22,596 bases of DNA from an uncultured Clostridia bacterium (lineage in GTDB: Bacteria > Bacillota > Clostridia > Oscillospirales > Ruminococcaceae). Where the stretch lies: positions 1 through 22,596 of the forward strand of contig CALXKG010000191.1 in assembly GCA_944388825.1 (NCBI GenBank), read 5' to 3'. A program made the position numbers and the translations under genes. The notes under the pieces are model-generated. The model was not told where the DNA came from, did not search any database, and saw nothing but the letters and a program-made list of their open reading frames with translations. Of this stretch, positions 7,105-14,250 are shown piece by piece. The stretch's first letter is position 1. Every line of letters starts with the position of its first letter.

Positions 7105-7125
7105 GCCCTTCCCCGTTGGAAGGGC
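7105..7125 (+). other. Short 5'-UTR hairpin before the EcsC-family gene
   Basis: GCCCTTCC and GGAAGGGC form a perfect 8-bp stem with a 5-base loop. It ends about 5 bases before the AAGGAGG Shine-Dalgarno of the next gene. No T run follows, so it is not a standard terminator. It could protect the mRNA 5' end or affect initiation; this is conjecture. Confidence 0.45.
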
Positions 7126-7146
7126 GGTAAAGGAGGTGCCGCAATT

Positions 7147-7950
7147 ATGCTGCCACAGAACGTTGAAAAAGAAATGCATCTCTGCCGCGCACAATACCTG
7201 CGATTTTTCCGTGTACGGCAGGACCGTTTGGGGAAGAACCCCCATCCTGTAACCGGGGCCGCCCCGCTGAAAGGACAGCAGGCGGCCCTCGACGCGGCGT
7301 TCCAGGGGAGCCTCCGTCTGCTGACCGACCCCGACCGGCAGATCATCCGCCGGCTGGTCGACCGGGAGGCGGTCGAGCGGAAGTTCCTGCTTCTCGACCG
7401 GCTGGTCGACCATGACCCCGGCTTTAAAGCGCTGGGCAACATCGAGCGGGAGGCGGCCGCCGCCTGCGGGGGGAACCTGTCCGCCGCCGCCCTTGAAGGG
7501 GCGGGGCTGGGCAGCCTCGGGGTCGGCAACCCGGACGCGGTGATTTTGACGGCGCTGATGCTCCGGTCGCTGTACGAGACGGCGCTGCTTTACGGCATCC
7601 CGGTCGACCGGCCGTGGGAATGCGACCTCGCGCTGATGGTCCTCTCCTCCGCCTTTTCGTCGGGGGAGGACGCCTATCAGGAGGAACGGGAGCTTTCCCG
7701 GGCGCTGGACGCGCTGTCGGAGGGGGCGTGCTTCCGGGTCGACCGGGAGCGGCGGGTCTGCAAGGCCGCCGGGCGGATGGCGGGGAGCATGAGCCTGCAA
7801 AAGTTTATCCAGGGCATCCCGGTCGTCGGGGTGTCGGGGATGTTTTTCAACACCGCCGCGATGACCCGCCTTTCGGCCCTCTGCCGCTGCGTCTACAAGT
7901 ACCGGTACCTGGCGGGGAAAAAGCGGGCCTACCGGCACTATGGGACGTGA
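7147..7950 (+). CDS. EcsC-family protein
   Basis: A 267-residue protein resembling the EcsC family (PF12787). The first half is charged and helical (residues 1-115). A less polar central region follows (GLGSLGVGNPDAVILTALMLRSLYETALLYGI, about 120-151). The C-terminal segment is MSLQKFIQGIPVVGVSGMFFNTAAMTRLSALCRCVYKYRYLAGKKR; the phrase QGIPVVGV...N and the final KYRYL are typical of the family. In Bacillus EcsC is encoded with the EcsAB ABC exporter, but no EcsAB-like gene is adjacent here, and stand-alone EcsC proteins have no settled function. The ATG at 7147 follows a strong AAGGAGG. No clear promoter was found after the pyrE terminator. Family assignment is by recognition. Confidence 0.75.
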   Translation: MLPQNVEKEMHLCRAQYLRFFRVRQDRLGKNPHPVTGAAPLKGQQAALDAAFQGSLRLLTDPDRQIIRRLVDREAVERKFLLLDRLVDHDPGFKALGNIEREAAAACGGNLSAAALEGAGLGSLGVGNPDAVILTALMLRSLYETALLYGIPVDRPWECDLALMVLSSAFSSGEDAYQEERELSRALDALSEGACFRVDRERRVCKAAGRMAGSMSLQKFIQGIPVVGVSGMFFNTAAMTRLSALCRCVYKYRYLAGKKRAYRHYGT

Positions 7951-8066
7951 AGGGTTAGCGGACGCGGGCATACCGTGGAGGCCGTTCTTCGGACATCTGC
8001 CTTCGTTTGGGAGAGTGCAGCCGCGATACCATGAAAATGGATCTCGATGATATTTTCACAGCCCGG

Positions 8067-8095
8067 TTGTAACTTCCCGCAAAGTGTGGTACAAT
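8067..8095 (+). promoter_or_regulatory. Promoter of rnhA
   Basis: TTGTAA (8067-8072), a 17-base spacer ending in TGTGG and TACAAT (8090-8095) fit a sigma-A promoter. The start near 8102 lies 39 bases before the GTG start of rnhA. Confidence 0.75.
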
Positions 8096-8140
8096 ACCTT
8101 CATACTGCCCGCCGGCGGCGGGGCGAAAGGAAGTGCGTCC

Positions 8141-8593
8141 GTGGAATCCCTGCGGAAAGTAAAACTCTATACAGACGGCGCCTGCAGCGGCAATCCCGGC
8201 CCGGGCGGCTGGGGGGCGATTTTGGACTGCGACGGCTACCGCAAGGAGCTGTCGGGCGGCGAAGCGCAGACCACCAACAACCGGATGGAGCTCTTAGGCG
8301 TCATCAACGGGCTGGAAGCGCTCAAGTACCGCTGCGACGTGACCCTGATCTCCGACTCCAAGTACGTCATCGACGCGATCACCAAAGGCTGGGCGGCCAA
8401 GTGGCGGAAAAACGGCTGGATGCGCAACGCCCGGGACAAGGCGCTGAACCCCGACCTCTGGGGGCGGCTTCTGGACCTTCTGGACCGGCACCAGATGCAC
8501 TACCAGTGGGTCAAAGGCCACGCCGGCCACCCGGAGAACGAGCGGTGTGACCAGCTGGCGGTGGCGCAGTCGAAAAAGTTCGGGGCAAAATGA
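8141..8593 (+). CDS. rnhA: Ribonuclease HI (GTG start)
   Basis: RNase HI cleaves the RNA strand of RNA-DNA hybrids, removing R-loops and primers. The 150-residue protein carries all catalytic acids: Asp12 in YTDGACSGNPGPGGW, Glu50 in NNRMEL, Asp72 in SDSKYV and Asp137 in NERCDQLA. The GHAGHPEN loop contains the conserved His. The basic protrusion KWRKNGWMRNARDKALNPDLW is of the E. coli type. The frame is open back to 8084, but that ATG lies inside the promoter. The GTG at 8141 follows GAAAGGAAG and starts right before the family's beta-strand, so it was chosen. A hairpin separates it from mnmA, 65 bp downstream. Confidence 0.95.
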   Translation: MESLRKVKLYTDGACSGNPGPGGWGAILDCDGYRKELSGGEAQTTNNRMELLGVINGLEALKYRCDVTLISDSKYVIDAITKGWAAKWRKNGWMRNARDKALNPDLWGRLLDLLDRHQMHYQWVKGHAGHPENERCDQLAVAQSKKFGAK

Positions 8594-8597
8594 GGAT

Positions 8598-8629
8598 GGA
8601 CGGGGATCGGATGGGCTGCCCGTCCTTTT
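8598..8629 (+). terminator. Probable terminator or attenuator between rnhA and mnmA
   Basis: GGACGGG (8598-8604) pairs with CCCGTCC (8619-8625), followed by TTTT. The T run is short, so readthrough into mnmA is possible. No clear separate promoter for mnmA was seen in the remaining 30 bases. Confidence 0.6.
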
Positions 8630-8658
8630 CGGTAAAAAAGCGATAGGAAGGGACCGGA

Positions 8659-9705
8659 ATGGAGAAGAAAGTGTTGGTCGCCCTGTCGGGCGGCGTCGAC
8701 AGCGCGGCCTGCGCCCGCCTGCTGATGGGGGAGGGGTATCAGGTCGCCGGGTGCGTCCTCAAAATGTCCCCCGCCCATGAAACTACGGTGGAGGACGCCA
8801 GGCGGGCGGCGGAAGAACTCGGCATCCCGCTTTATGTCAGGGATATGCAGGCGGGATTTACCGGGGTCGTCCGGTATTTTGTAGACGAATACGCGTCCGG
8901 CCGGACGCCGAACCCCTGCGTCGTCTGCAACCCCACGGTCAAATTCAGGGGGATGCTGGCGGCCGCCGACGAGCTGGGCTACCCCTATATCGCGACCGGG
9001 CACTATGCCGGATTGCGGCGGGAAGGGGGGATCTCCTACCTCACCCGGGGCGCGTCCGTCGCCCGCGACCAGTCGTATATGCTTTGCAGGCTGGGCCAGC
9101 GGGAACTCTCCCGGCTGATCTTCCCGCTTTCCGATATGCAGAAACCGGACGTCCGCCAGGTCGCCGGGGCGGCGGGGCTTTCCTGCGCCGGCAAGCCGGA
9201 CAGCCAGGAGATCTGCTTCATCCCGGACGGCGATTACGCGGGGTTTATCCGGGCGCGGAAGGGCAATTTTCCGGAGGGGGATTTTATCTCCCCCGAAGGA
9301 AAACCCTGCGGAAAGCATAAGGGCATCATCCACTATACCGTCGGCCAGCGGAAAAAGCTCGGCATCGCCCTCGGGAAGCCGGCCTTTATCAAAAGGATCG
9401 ACCCCCTTTCCAACCGCATCTACCTCGGCTGGGGCGGGGAAGAATATGAACGGGAAATCACCGTCTCCGGCCTCAGCGAGACCTTCCCCGGCGCGTTCCG
9501 AGACGGGATGCGCTGCGGGGCAAAGGTGCGCTCCCGGGCGGCGGTCGCCCCCTGCACGCTGACGCTGCTGGGCGGCGGCCGGGCGAAAGCCGTCTTCGAC
9601 CAGCCGGAGCGGGCCCCCGCCCCCGGCCAGACGGCGGCGTTTTACGACGGGGAGGTCGTCCTCGGCGGCGGGTTTATTGAAGGAAAAATGAATGGTGAAG
9701 AATGA
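8659..9705 (+). CDS. mnmA: tRNA 2-thiouridine(34) synthase MnmA
   Basis: MnmA uses ATP and a persulfide sulfur to thiolate U34 in the tRNAs for Lys, Glu and Gln. The 348-residue protein has the PP-loop ATP site LSGGVDS (residues 9-15), the first catalytic Cys90 in NPCVVCNPTVKF, and the tRNA/adenylation motif IATGHYA. The second Cys186 lies in DSQEICFIPDGDY, which accepts the persulfide. The C-terminal beta-barrel includes HYTVGQRKKLGIA and a final barrel strand. It is about 10-15 residues shorter than E. coli MnmA, mainly between the PP-loop and Cys90. Clostridial MnmA proteins of this short type (LKMSPAHE...) are familiar. The ATG at 8659 follows GGAAGGG. No cysteine desulfurase gene is adjacent. 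Antisense frames are shadows. Confidence 0.95.
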   Translation: MEKKVLVALSGGVDSAACARLLMGEGYQVAGCVLKMSPAHETTVEDARRAAEELGIPLYVRDMQAGFTGVVRYFVDEYASGRTPNPCVVCNPTVKFRGMLAAADELGYPYIATGHYAGLRREGGISYLTRGASVARDQSYMLCRLGQRELSRLIFPLSDMQKPDVRQVAGAAGLSCAGKPDSQEICFIPDGDYAGFIRARKGNFPEGDFISPEGKPCGKHKGIIHYTVGQRKKLGIALGKPAFIKRIDPLSNRIYLGWGGEEYEREITVSGLSETFPGAFRDGMRCGAKVRSRAAVAPCTLTLLGGGRAKAVFDQPERAPAPGQTAAFYDGEVVLGGGFIEGKMNGEE

Positions 9706-9735
9706 CGGATGGAAATGCTGCGCATTTTAAGCAAC

Positions 9736-9972
9736 AGCTTAACAGATAAGCACGCACTCCAAAGGCTCCCTCTCCGAGGGAGCTGGCCGCGCAGCGGACT
9801 GAAGGAGTGTGGTTAGACAGCTTGCTGTATAACCACATAAGCAAAATGGTTTGAAAGAAAAACAGTTTACGCTTATTTTTCCCACTCCTTCCGGCGCATC
9901 CGCGCCACCTCCCTCGGAGAGGGAGGCTGGGGTTGGCGCCTTCTGAAAAGTTGTATTGTTTGCATAACAATA
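9736..9972 (+). repeat. Structured intergenic repeat, copy A
   Basis: About 235 bp closely related to 17155-17389. In order it holds: hairpin GGCTCCCTC/GAGGGAGC; hairpin 9785-9799; a long-range helix GAAGGAGTG (9801-9809) with CACTCCTTC (9883-9891) enclosing hairpin 9809-9836; GGCGC/GCGCC; CCTCCCTC/GAGGGAGG; and the tail TTGTATTGTT. It lies between the convergent genes mnmA and the CBS protein gene. Two open frames on the minus strand here (9674-10156, 9739-10089) are repeat-borne and not genes. Whether it acts as DNA (a non-autonomous element) or RNA is unknown. Confidence 0.85.
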
Positions 9973-10024
9973 CACCCTTTCGGAAGGCGCATCCCCCGGC
10001 CGCGGACGCGCCGGAAGGAGTGGG
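9973..10024 (-). repeat. Partial inverted copy of the right end of the structured repeat
   Basis: After copy A the sequence turns back on itself. CCTTTCGGAAGGCGC and then GCGGACGCGCCGGAAGGAGTGGG resemble the reverse complement of copy A's right half, with about 26 bases (the CCTCCCTC hairpin) missing. With 9936-9972 it can form a long imperfect hairpin around TTGTATTGTT/AACAATAC. It appears to be the remains of an inverted duplication. Confidence 0.65.
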
Positions 10025-10040
10025 CCATCCGACAGCTGAA

Positions 10041-10082
10041 AAAATCCCCGGCAGGAGGTGCGTACCTTCCGCCGGGGATTTT
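10041..10082. terminator. Strong bidirectional terminator 3' of the CBS-domain gene
   Basis: AAAATCCCCGGC (10041-10052) and GCCGGGGATTTT (10071-10082) form a 12-bp stem. An inner GGAGGT/ACCTTCC extension adds to it. A and T tracts on both sides suit termination of the minus-strand gene and of any plus-strand readthrough from mnmA. Confidence 0.9.
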
Positions 10083-10085
10083 CCG

Positions 10086-11501
10086 TCAATCTTCTTTTTT
10101 CTCAGGTTTTGGTTCTTCTTTCGGCGATCCTTTCTCCCCGCCTTCCGGCTTTTCATCCTTTGGGGCCTCTGCGCCGGGGACCGGCTGGGCCCGCACCAGG
10201 TCTACCCTGCGGTCGTCGATCCGGACGACGGTAAACCGCCATCCGCCGAAATCGACATAGGGGTGGGTGCCGGGGTCAGGGAGGAACCCGAGGGTGTGGG
10301 AGATAAACCCGCCGAGGGTATCGTAATCCTCGTCCTCCGGGATCTCGATCGAAAGCAGCTCGTTTAAATCGTCCAGCTCGATCGTGCCGTTCAGGATATA
10401 GTCGCCCTCCCGGAGCTTGCGCACTTCCACCTCGGGCGGGTCGTACTCGTCTTCGATGTCGCCGACGATCGACTCGAGGATATCCTCCATGCAGACGATG
10501 CCGGCGGTGCCGCCGTACTCGTCGACGACGACGGCGATATGGGTCTTGCTGCTTTTAAACTTCGCAAACAGCGCCCGGCAGGCGGTCGACTCGGGGATAT
10601 AGAGGATCGGGCGGATAAAGCCGGTGATCGGCATTTCGGCGAGGTTTTCGTGGACGCCGTTTAACAGCCGCAGCAGGTCTTTGGCGTACAGGACGCCGAT
10701 GATGTTGTCCACATCCTTTTCATAGACCGGGATCCGGGAGAAGCCGGTCTCGACCGCCAGCTTTGCCGCCTCGGCGACGGTGGCGTCCGATTCGGCGGCG
10801 GTGACGTCGGTGCGGTGGGTCATCACATCCCCGGCGGTGTTGTCGTCGAACGCGAAGATGTTCTCGATCATCTCCTGCTCGCTCTTTTCGATCGCGCCGG
10901 TTTCCGAGCCGGTGTCGACCATCAGCCGGATATCTTCTTCGGTGACCTTTTCCTCTTCCACTTCTTCCCCCCGCCGGATGCCGAAGAGGGCGCCCACCCC
11001 CCAGGAGATGACCCGTATCAGCCAGCAGAGGGGCGCGAAAAAGGCGGTCATCCCCCGCGTGAACCGCAGGCTTTTGAAGGCGATCCCGTCGGCGGACTTT
11101 TTGCCCAGCCGCCCGGGGAGCTTGCGGAAAAAGACGATAAAGAGGACCGAAACGATGAGCAGCGTAAAGACCGACGCGATCAGTTTCAGGACCCCGTCCG
11201 CCAGCAGGTCCGCCCAGAGGGAACGGGCCAGCGCCAGCGACCAGCCGTAGCCGAGCCACCCGGCGGTGACCGCGGTCAGGCACCCGAAGAAAGAGCTGAG
11301 GGTGCGGATATTGTCCAGGTAATAGCTGCCGCCTTCCAGCAGCTTATCCAGAAGCTGCGCCGTCTTGTCTCCTTCTTCCACCCTGTCCCGCAGGGTGACG
11401 TCGGAGAGATGGGTAAGGGCCGAAAGCGCCATCATCGTATAAAACGCAAAGGCGCAGGCCAGGATCAGGATGGGCAAAAGCCACGTTCGACCGTCGTCCA
11501 A
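10086..11501 (-). CDS. Hemolysin-family (CNNM/CorC-like) membrane protein with CBS domains
   Basis: A 471-residue integral membrane protein of the DUF21/CNNM-CBS-CorC_HlyC family, linked to divalent-cation (Mg2+/Co2+) efflux or tolerance. The N-terminal part has four hydrophobic segments (from LLPILILACAFAFYTMMALSAL to FTLLIVSVLFIVFF, and FAPLCWLIRVISWGVGALFG). The acidic linker EEVTEEDIRLMVD leads to the family motif EMIENIFAFDD. Two CBS repeats follow (VMTHRTDVTA...FSRIPVYEKDVDNIIGVLYAKDLL and HIAVVVDEYGGTAGIVCMEDILESIVGDI), then the CorC_HlyC domain (GDYILNGTIELDDLNELL). The tail is a low-complexity Lys/Glu/Pro stretch. Translation starts at a TTG at 11501, 9 bases after a GGAGG site; no ATG is better placed. 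It is a single-gene unit with a perfect promoter. The older name hemolysin is historical. Confidence 0.92.
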   Translation of the reverse strand: MDDGRTWLLPILILACAFAFYTMMALSALTHLSDVTLRDRVEEGDKTAQLLDKLLEGGSYYLDNIRTLSSFFGCLTAVTAGWLGYGWSLALARSLWADLLADGVLKLIASVFTLLIVSVLFIVFFRKLPGRLGKKSADGIAFKSLRFTRGMTAFFAPLCWLIRVISWGVGALFGIRRGEEVEEEKVTEEDIRLMVDTGSETGAIEKSEQEMIENIFAFDDNTAGDVMTHRTDVTAAESDATVAEAAKLAVETGFSRIPVYEKDVDNIIGVLYAKDLLRLLNGVHENLAEMPITGFIRPILYIPESTACRALFAKFKSSKTHIAVVVDEYGGTAGIVCMEDILESIVGDIEDEYDPPEVEVRKLREGDYILNGTIELDDLNELLSIEIPEDEDYDTLGGFISHTLGFLPDPGTHPYVDFGGWRFTVVRIDDRRVDLVRAQPVPGAEAPKDEKPEGGEKGSPKEEPKPEKKED

Positions 11502-11584
11502 AATAGACTACCTCCTGTTTTCTGTCGTGCATCGAAAGATGCGGGCCATATCTGCCGGGCGGTTCCCGGCAGCAATTATTATTC

Positions 11585-11613
11585 ATTATAACCTTTTCTG
11601 CCGGGGTTGTCAA
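11585..11613 (-). promoter_or_regulatory. Consensus promoter of the CBS-domain membrane protein gene
   Basis: On the minus strand TTGACA (11613-11608) and TATAAT (11590-11585) are 17 bases apart, a perfect match. The predicted leader of about 75 nt contains a short inverted repeat (CTGCCGGGAACCGCCCGGCAG) and the GGAGG site. Confidence 0.9.
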
Positions 11614-11660
11614 CCATAAAATTGTCGTGATTGCCGGGTAAGGGGAATGTCAGGATATGG

Positions 11661-11695
11661 AAAAGCCTGCCCGCCGGGCGTCCGGCGGGCAGGCT
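11661..11695 (-). terminator. Terminator of the M20 amidohydrolase gene
   Basis: AGCCTGCCCGCCGG (minus 11695-11682) pairs with CCGGCGGGCAGGCT (11677-11664), a 14-bp GC-rich stem followed by TTTT on the minus strand. It lies 30 bases past the stop codon. Confidence 0.85.
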
Positions 11696-11725
11696 CCGCG
11701 GCCTGTACAGGGTGCTGGCGTCCCC

Positions 11726-13192
11726 TTAGTCCCACGGGTCGTCCAGCTTGGTCGGGACCGCGTCTTCCGGCACCAGGCAGCAGTACCCGCCGGCCGGGAC
11801 GACGGTCGACAGGAATTCTTCCTGGGCGGCCTTGACGGTCTCCGGCTGTTCGTAAAGGTCGATGGCGGTGGCGGCGATGACCTTGCCGGCGGCGATGACG
11901 CCCTTATGCCCGATCGAGGTATGGCCGCAGGAGACGTTCTGCCAGCTGTGGCCGGGCGCGCCGGCGACAAAGCCGACCGCGCTCGCCTGGACCGTCGGCA
12001 CCAGCCAGGAAACGTCGCCGACGTCGGTCGAGCCGGGGCTGACCTTGTTCGAATGGACAAAAGGCATCAGGAAGTCGTTTAAGACCTTCTTGCCGCCGTC
12101 CGACAGCCGGGCGATCTCACGCTGGAGCTCCGGCTCCTCGTAGATGTCCGCCTTGCCGGGCAGCCCGTCGGAGGGGATCTCGTACCCGTCGACGATCGCC
12201 TTGGCGTAGGCCAGCTCTTCGTCGGTATAGTGGGGGACGCCGATCTCCTCAAAGTTTTTGTACATCAGCTTTTCCAGGACGAGGTTCGGGACGGTGTTGT
12301 TCAGGCCGTCGATAAACCGCTTTTCCATCTTGGTGTCGGTCATCATCGCGGCGGCCTCGGCAATCTTATCCACCCGCGCCTGGAGGGCCAGCACGTTTTT
12401 CGCCAGCTCGGAGCGCACCATGTACAGCACCCGGGCGTGGGGCTGTACGACGTTGGGGGAGTTGCCGCCGGCGTCGGTGATCGCGTAGTGGATGCGGTCC
12501 TTTTCCGGCATATGCTCCCGCAGGAACTGGACGCCGATGTTCATCAGCTCGACCGCGTCCAGCGCCGAACGGCCCTTTTCCGGCGCGCCGGCCGCGTGGG
12601 AGGCGATGCCGGTGAAGCGGTACTCGGTCTGGATGCAGGAGTTGGAGCTGCCGCTCTGGACGCCGTTGATGTTGGCCGGGTGCCAGGTCAGCGCGACGTC
12701 CAGCCCGTCGAAGACATGGTCGCGGGCGTAGAAGGACTTGGCGGCGCCGCCCTCTTCGCCCGGGCAGCCGTAGAAAATCACCGTCCCGTGGCCGGGGCCC
12801 ATGTCCTGGAGGTATTCCTTGATCGCGCAGGCGGCCGCCATCGCGCCGGCCCCCAGCATATTGTGCCCGCAGCCGTGGCCGCAGCCGTTTTTGACCAGCT
12901 CTTCCCGGTGGGTCGCGCCGGCGACCTGGGAGAGGCCGGTCAGGGCGTCGTATTCCGCCAGCACGCCGATGACTGGCCTGCCGGAGCCGTAGGTGGCCTT
13001 AAAGCCGGTCTGGATGTTCGCGAGGGGGGATTCCACTTCGAACCCCATCTCCTTCAGCTTCCCGACGTAGAGTTCGCAGGAGCGGTACTCCATCAGCGAA
13101 AGCTCGGCATATTCCCAGACCTTGTCGGAAATGTCCGCGAAGATGTCCGCGTGTTTGTCCAGCCAGGAAAGGTATTTCTGTTTGTCTGCCAT
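11726..13192 (-). CDS. M20-family amidohydrolase, AbgB-like
   Basis: A 488-residue cytoplasmic metallohydrolase that most resembles p-aminobenzoyl-glutamate hydrolase subunit B and related M20D amidohydrolases, which cleave an amide bond to an amino acid. Visible motifs: GVLAEYDAL (77-84), GCGHGCGHNMLG (103-114) with metal ligands, GCPGEEGG (142-149) with the catalytic Glu pair, and TWHPA (169-173). A dimerisation-domain stretch FTGIASHAAGAPEKGRSALD and the late STDVGDVSWLVPT and PGHSWQ follow. The frame is open to 13249, but AAAGGA lies 8 bases before the ATG at 13192, which begins MADKQKYLSW. Downstream on the same strand lies an amino-acid ABC transporter, suggesting import then hydrolysis of an amino-acid conjugate. 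The two units are separated by 316 bp with a terminator, so this link is only inferred. No AbgA-like partner is present. Confidence 0.85.
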   Translation of the reverse strand: MADKQKYLSWLDKHADIFADISDKVWEYAELSLMEYRSCELYVGKLKEMGFEVESPLANIQTGFKATYGSGRPVIGVLAEYDALTGLSQVAGATHREELVKNGCGHGCGHNMLGAGAMAAACAIKEYLQDMGPGHGTVIFYGCPGEEGGAAKSFYARDHVFDGLDVALTWHPANINGVQSGSSNSCIQTEYRFTGIASHAAGAPEKGRSALDAVELMNIGVQFLREHMPEKDRIHYAITDAGGNSPNVVQPHARVLYMVRSELAKNVLALQARVDKIAEAAAMMTDTKMEKRFIDGLNNTVPNLVLEKLMYKNFEEIGVPHYTDEELAYAKAIVDGYEIPSDGLPGKADIYEEPELQREIARLSDGGKKVLNDFLMPFVHSNKVSPGSTDVGDVSWLVPTVQASAVGFVAGAPGHSWQNVSCGHTSIGHKGVIAAGKVIAATAIDLYEQPETVKAAQEEFLSTVVPAGGYCCLVPEDAVPTKLDDPWD

Positions 13193-13220
13193 GATGACCA
13201 TCCTTTCACAGGAAATGTGA

Positions 13221-13249
13221 TTTGTATTGCGATTCTGGTTGCTTTTCAA
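13221..13249 (-). promoter_or_regulatory. Possible promoter of the M20 amidohydrolase gene
   Basis: On the minus strand TTGAAA (13249-13244) and TACAAA (13226-13221) are 17 bases apart. The -10 is a weak match. It is the best candidate in the interval, about 22 bases upstream of the likely transcript start. Confidence 0.45.
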
Positions 13250-13345
13250 TGCCCCGGGCGGCGCAGAAACGTCCCGAAAACTGCGGCGCCGCGCGTCCGC
13301 AGTTCACCCGTTTGGGGCGGGGGATCCGGCCGCGGCGAATATCGG

Positions 13346-13436
13346 GTCCAGGGCCCTTTGGGTCCTGGCGAGTCCAGGCGCGGAGCCTGGCAGATTCCAA
13401 AGACAGAGTCTTTGGTCGCTGCCTTAAGGGCAGCGA
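13346..13436. repeat. Tandem-hairpin intergenic repeat
   Basis: After GGGTCCAGG the sequence is four consecutive small hairpins. They are CCAGG/CCTGG (13348-13368), CCAGGC/GCCTGG (13374-13390), CCAAAGAC/GTCTTTGG (13397-13415) and TCGCTGCC/GGCAGCGA (13416-13436). A related GGGTCCAG element begins at the right edge of the window. The rest of the 13193-13509 gap holds a weak promoter for the M20 gene and the ABC terminator. Frames crossing this area look like chance translations. Confidence 0.7.
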
Positions 13437-13471
13437 AATATACATTCAAGAATAAAGGGATTCAGGAATAA

Positions 13472-13504
13472 AGGGAAAACGGGAACCGGAAAAACGGTTC
13501 CCGT
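13472..13504 (-). terminator. Terminator of the amino-acid ABC transporter unit
   Basis: On the minus strand ACGGGAACCG (13504-13495) pairs with CGGTTCCCGT (13488-13479). A TTTTCCCTTT tail follows. It begins 6 bases past the ATPase stop codon. Confidence 0.85.
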
Positions 13505-13509
13505 CTGGA

Positions 13510-14250
13510 TCAGTACAGAACCTTGCTTAAAAACTCTTTGGTCCTGGGGTTCTGGGGGCTGCCGAAGATCTCGGCGGGGGTGCCCTGTTCGGCGATGATG
13601 CCGCCGTCCATAAACAGCACCCGGTTGGCGACCTCCCGGGCAAAGCCCATCTCGTGGGTGACGATGACGGTGGTCATGCCGTCCTTCACCAGGTCTTTGA
13701 TGACCTGTAAAACCTCGCCGACCATTTCGGGGTCGAGGGCGGAGGTGGGCTCGTCGAAGAGCATGACGTCCGGCTCCATCGCCAGCGCCCGGACGATCGC
13801 CAGCCGCTGTTTCTGGCCGCCCGAGAGCTTGCCGGGGTATTCGTCGAACTTATCCAGCAGGCCGATCCGGGCGAGCAGCGCTTTCGCCTGTTCGAGGGCT
13901 TCGGCCTTCGACTTTTTGCCCAGCATCGTCGGGGCGAGCATGACGTTCTGCCCGACGGTCATATGGGGGAAGACGTTGAAGTGCTGGAACACCATCCCCA
14001 TCTTCTGCCGGTGGAGGTTGATGTTGACTTTCTTATCGGTGATGTCCACCCCTTCAAAGAAGACGTGGCCGCTGGTGGGCACCTCCAGGAGGTTTAAGCA
14101 CCGCAGGAAGGTGGACTTGCCGCCGCCCGAGGGGCCGATGACCGTGACCACCTCGCCTTTGTCGATGTGGTCGGTGATGCCGTTTAACACTTCCAGCTTG
14201 CCGAAGCTCTTGTGGAGGTCTTCGACGCGGATCAAGGACTCAGCGCTCAC
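13510..14250 (-). CDS. Polar amino-acid ABC transporter, ATP-binding protein (GlnQ-type)
   Basis: The 246-residue ATPase powers amino-acid uptake through the adjoining permease. It has Walker A GPSGGGKST (39-47), the Q-loop in MGMVFQHFNVFPH, signature LSGGQKQR (142-149), Walker B VMLFDE (162-167), the D-loop SALDPE and switch His in VTHEMGFA. The pattern (FNVFPHMTVGQNV..., EMGFAREVANRVLFMDGG) is that of the glutamine/polar amino-acid PAAT family. The ATG at 14250 overlaps the permease 3' end by 11 bases, giving translational coupling. It is the last gene of the binding protein-permease-ATPase unit. The exact substrate (Gln, His, Arg or cystine) cannot be told from this subunit. Confidence 0.96.
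   Translation of the reverse strand: MSAESLIRVEDLHKSFGKLEVLNGITDHIDKGEVVTVIGPSGGGKSTFLRCLNLLEVPTSGHVFFEGVDITDKKVNINLHRQKMGMVFQHFNVFPHMTVGQNVMLAPTMLGKKSKAEALEQAKALLARIGLLDKFDEYPGKLSGGQKQRLAIVRALAMEPDVMLFDEPTSALDPEMVGEVLQVIKDLVKDGMTTVIVTHEMGFAREVANRVLFMDGGIIAEQGTPAEIFGSPQNPRTKEFLSKVLY

Noticed and set aside
9736..9972. Insertion sequence or transposase remnant
   Set aside because: No transposase frame, no clear terminal inverted repeats and no target-site duplication could be identified; a non-autonomous element remains possible but unproven.
9674..10156. 160- and 116-residue minus-strand frames between mnmA and the CBS gene
   Set aside because: They translate the structured repeat and terminator; similar peptides would come from any copy of the repeat, so they are not genes.
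13346..13436. Possible CRISPR-like array
   Set aside because: The units are hairpins of differing sequence without constant repeats and unique spacers, and no cas gene is near.
12230..13471. 413-residue open frame on the plus strand opposite the M20 hydrolase
   Set aside because: It is the antisense of conserved metallohydrolase motifs, runs into the tandem-hairpin repeat, and has no ribosome-binding site.
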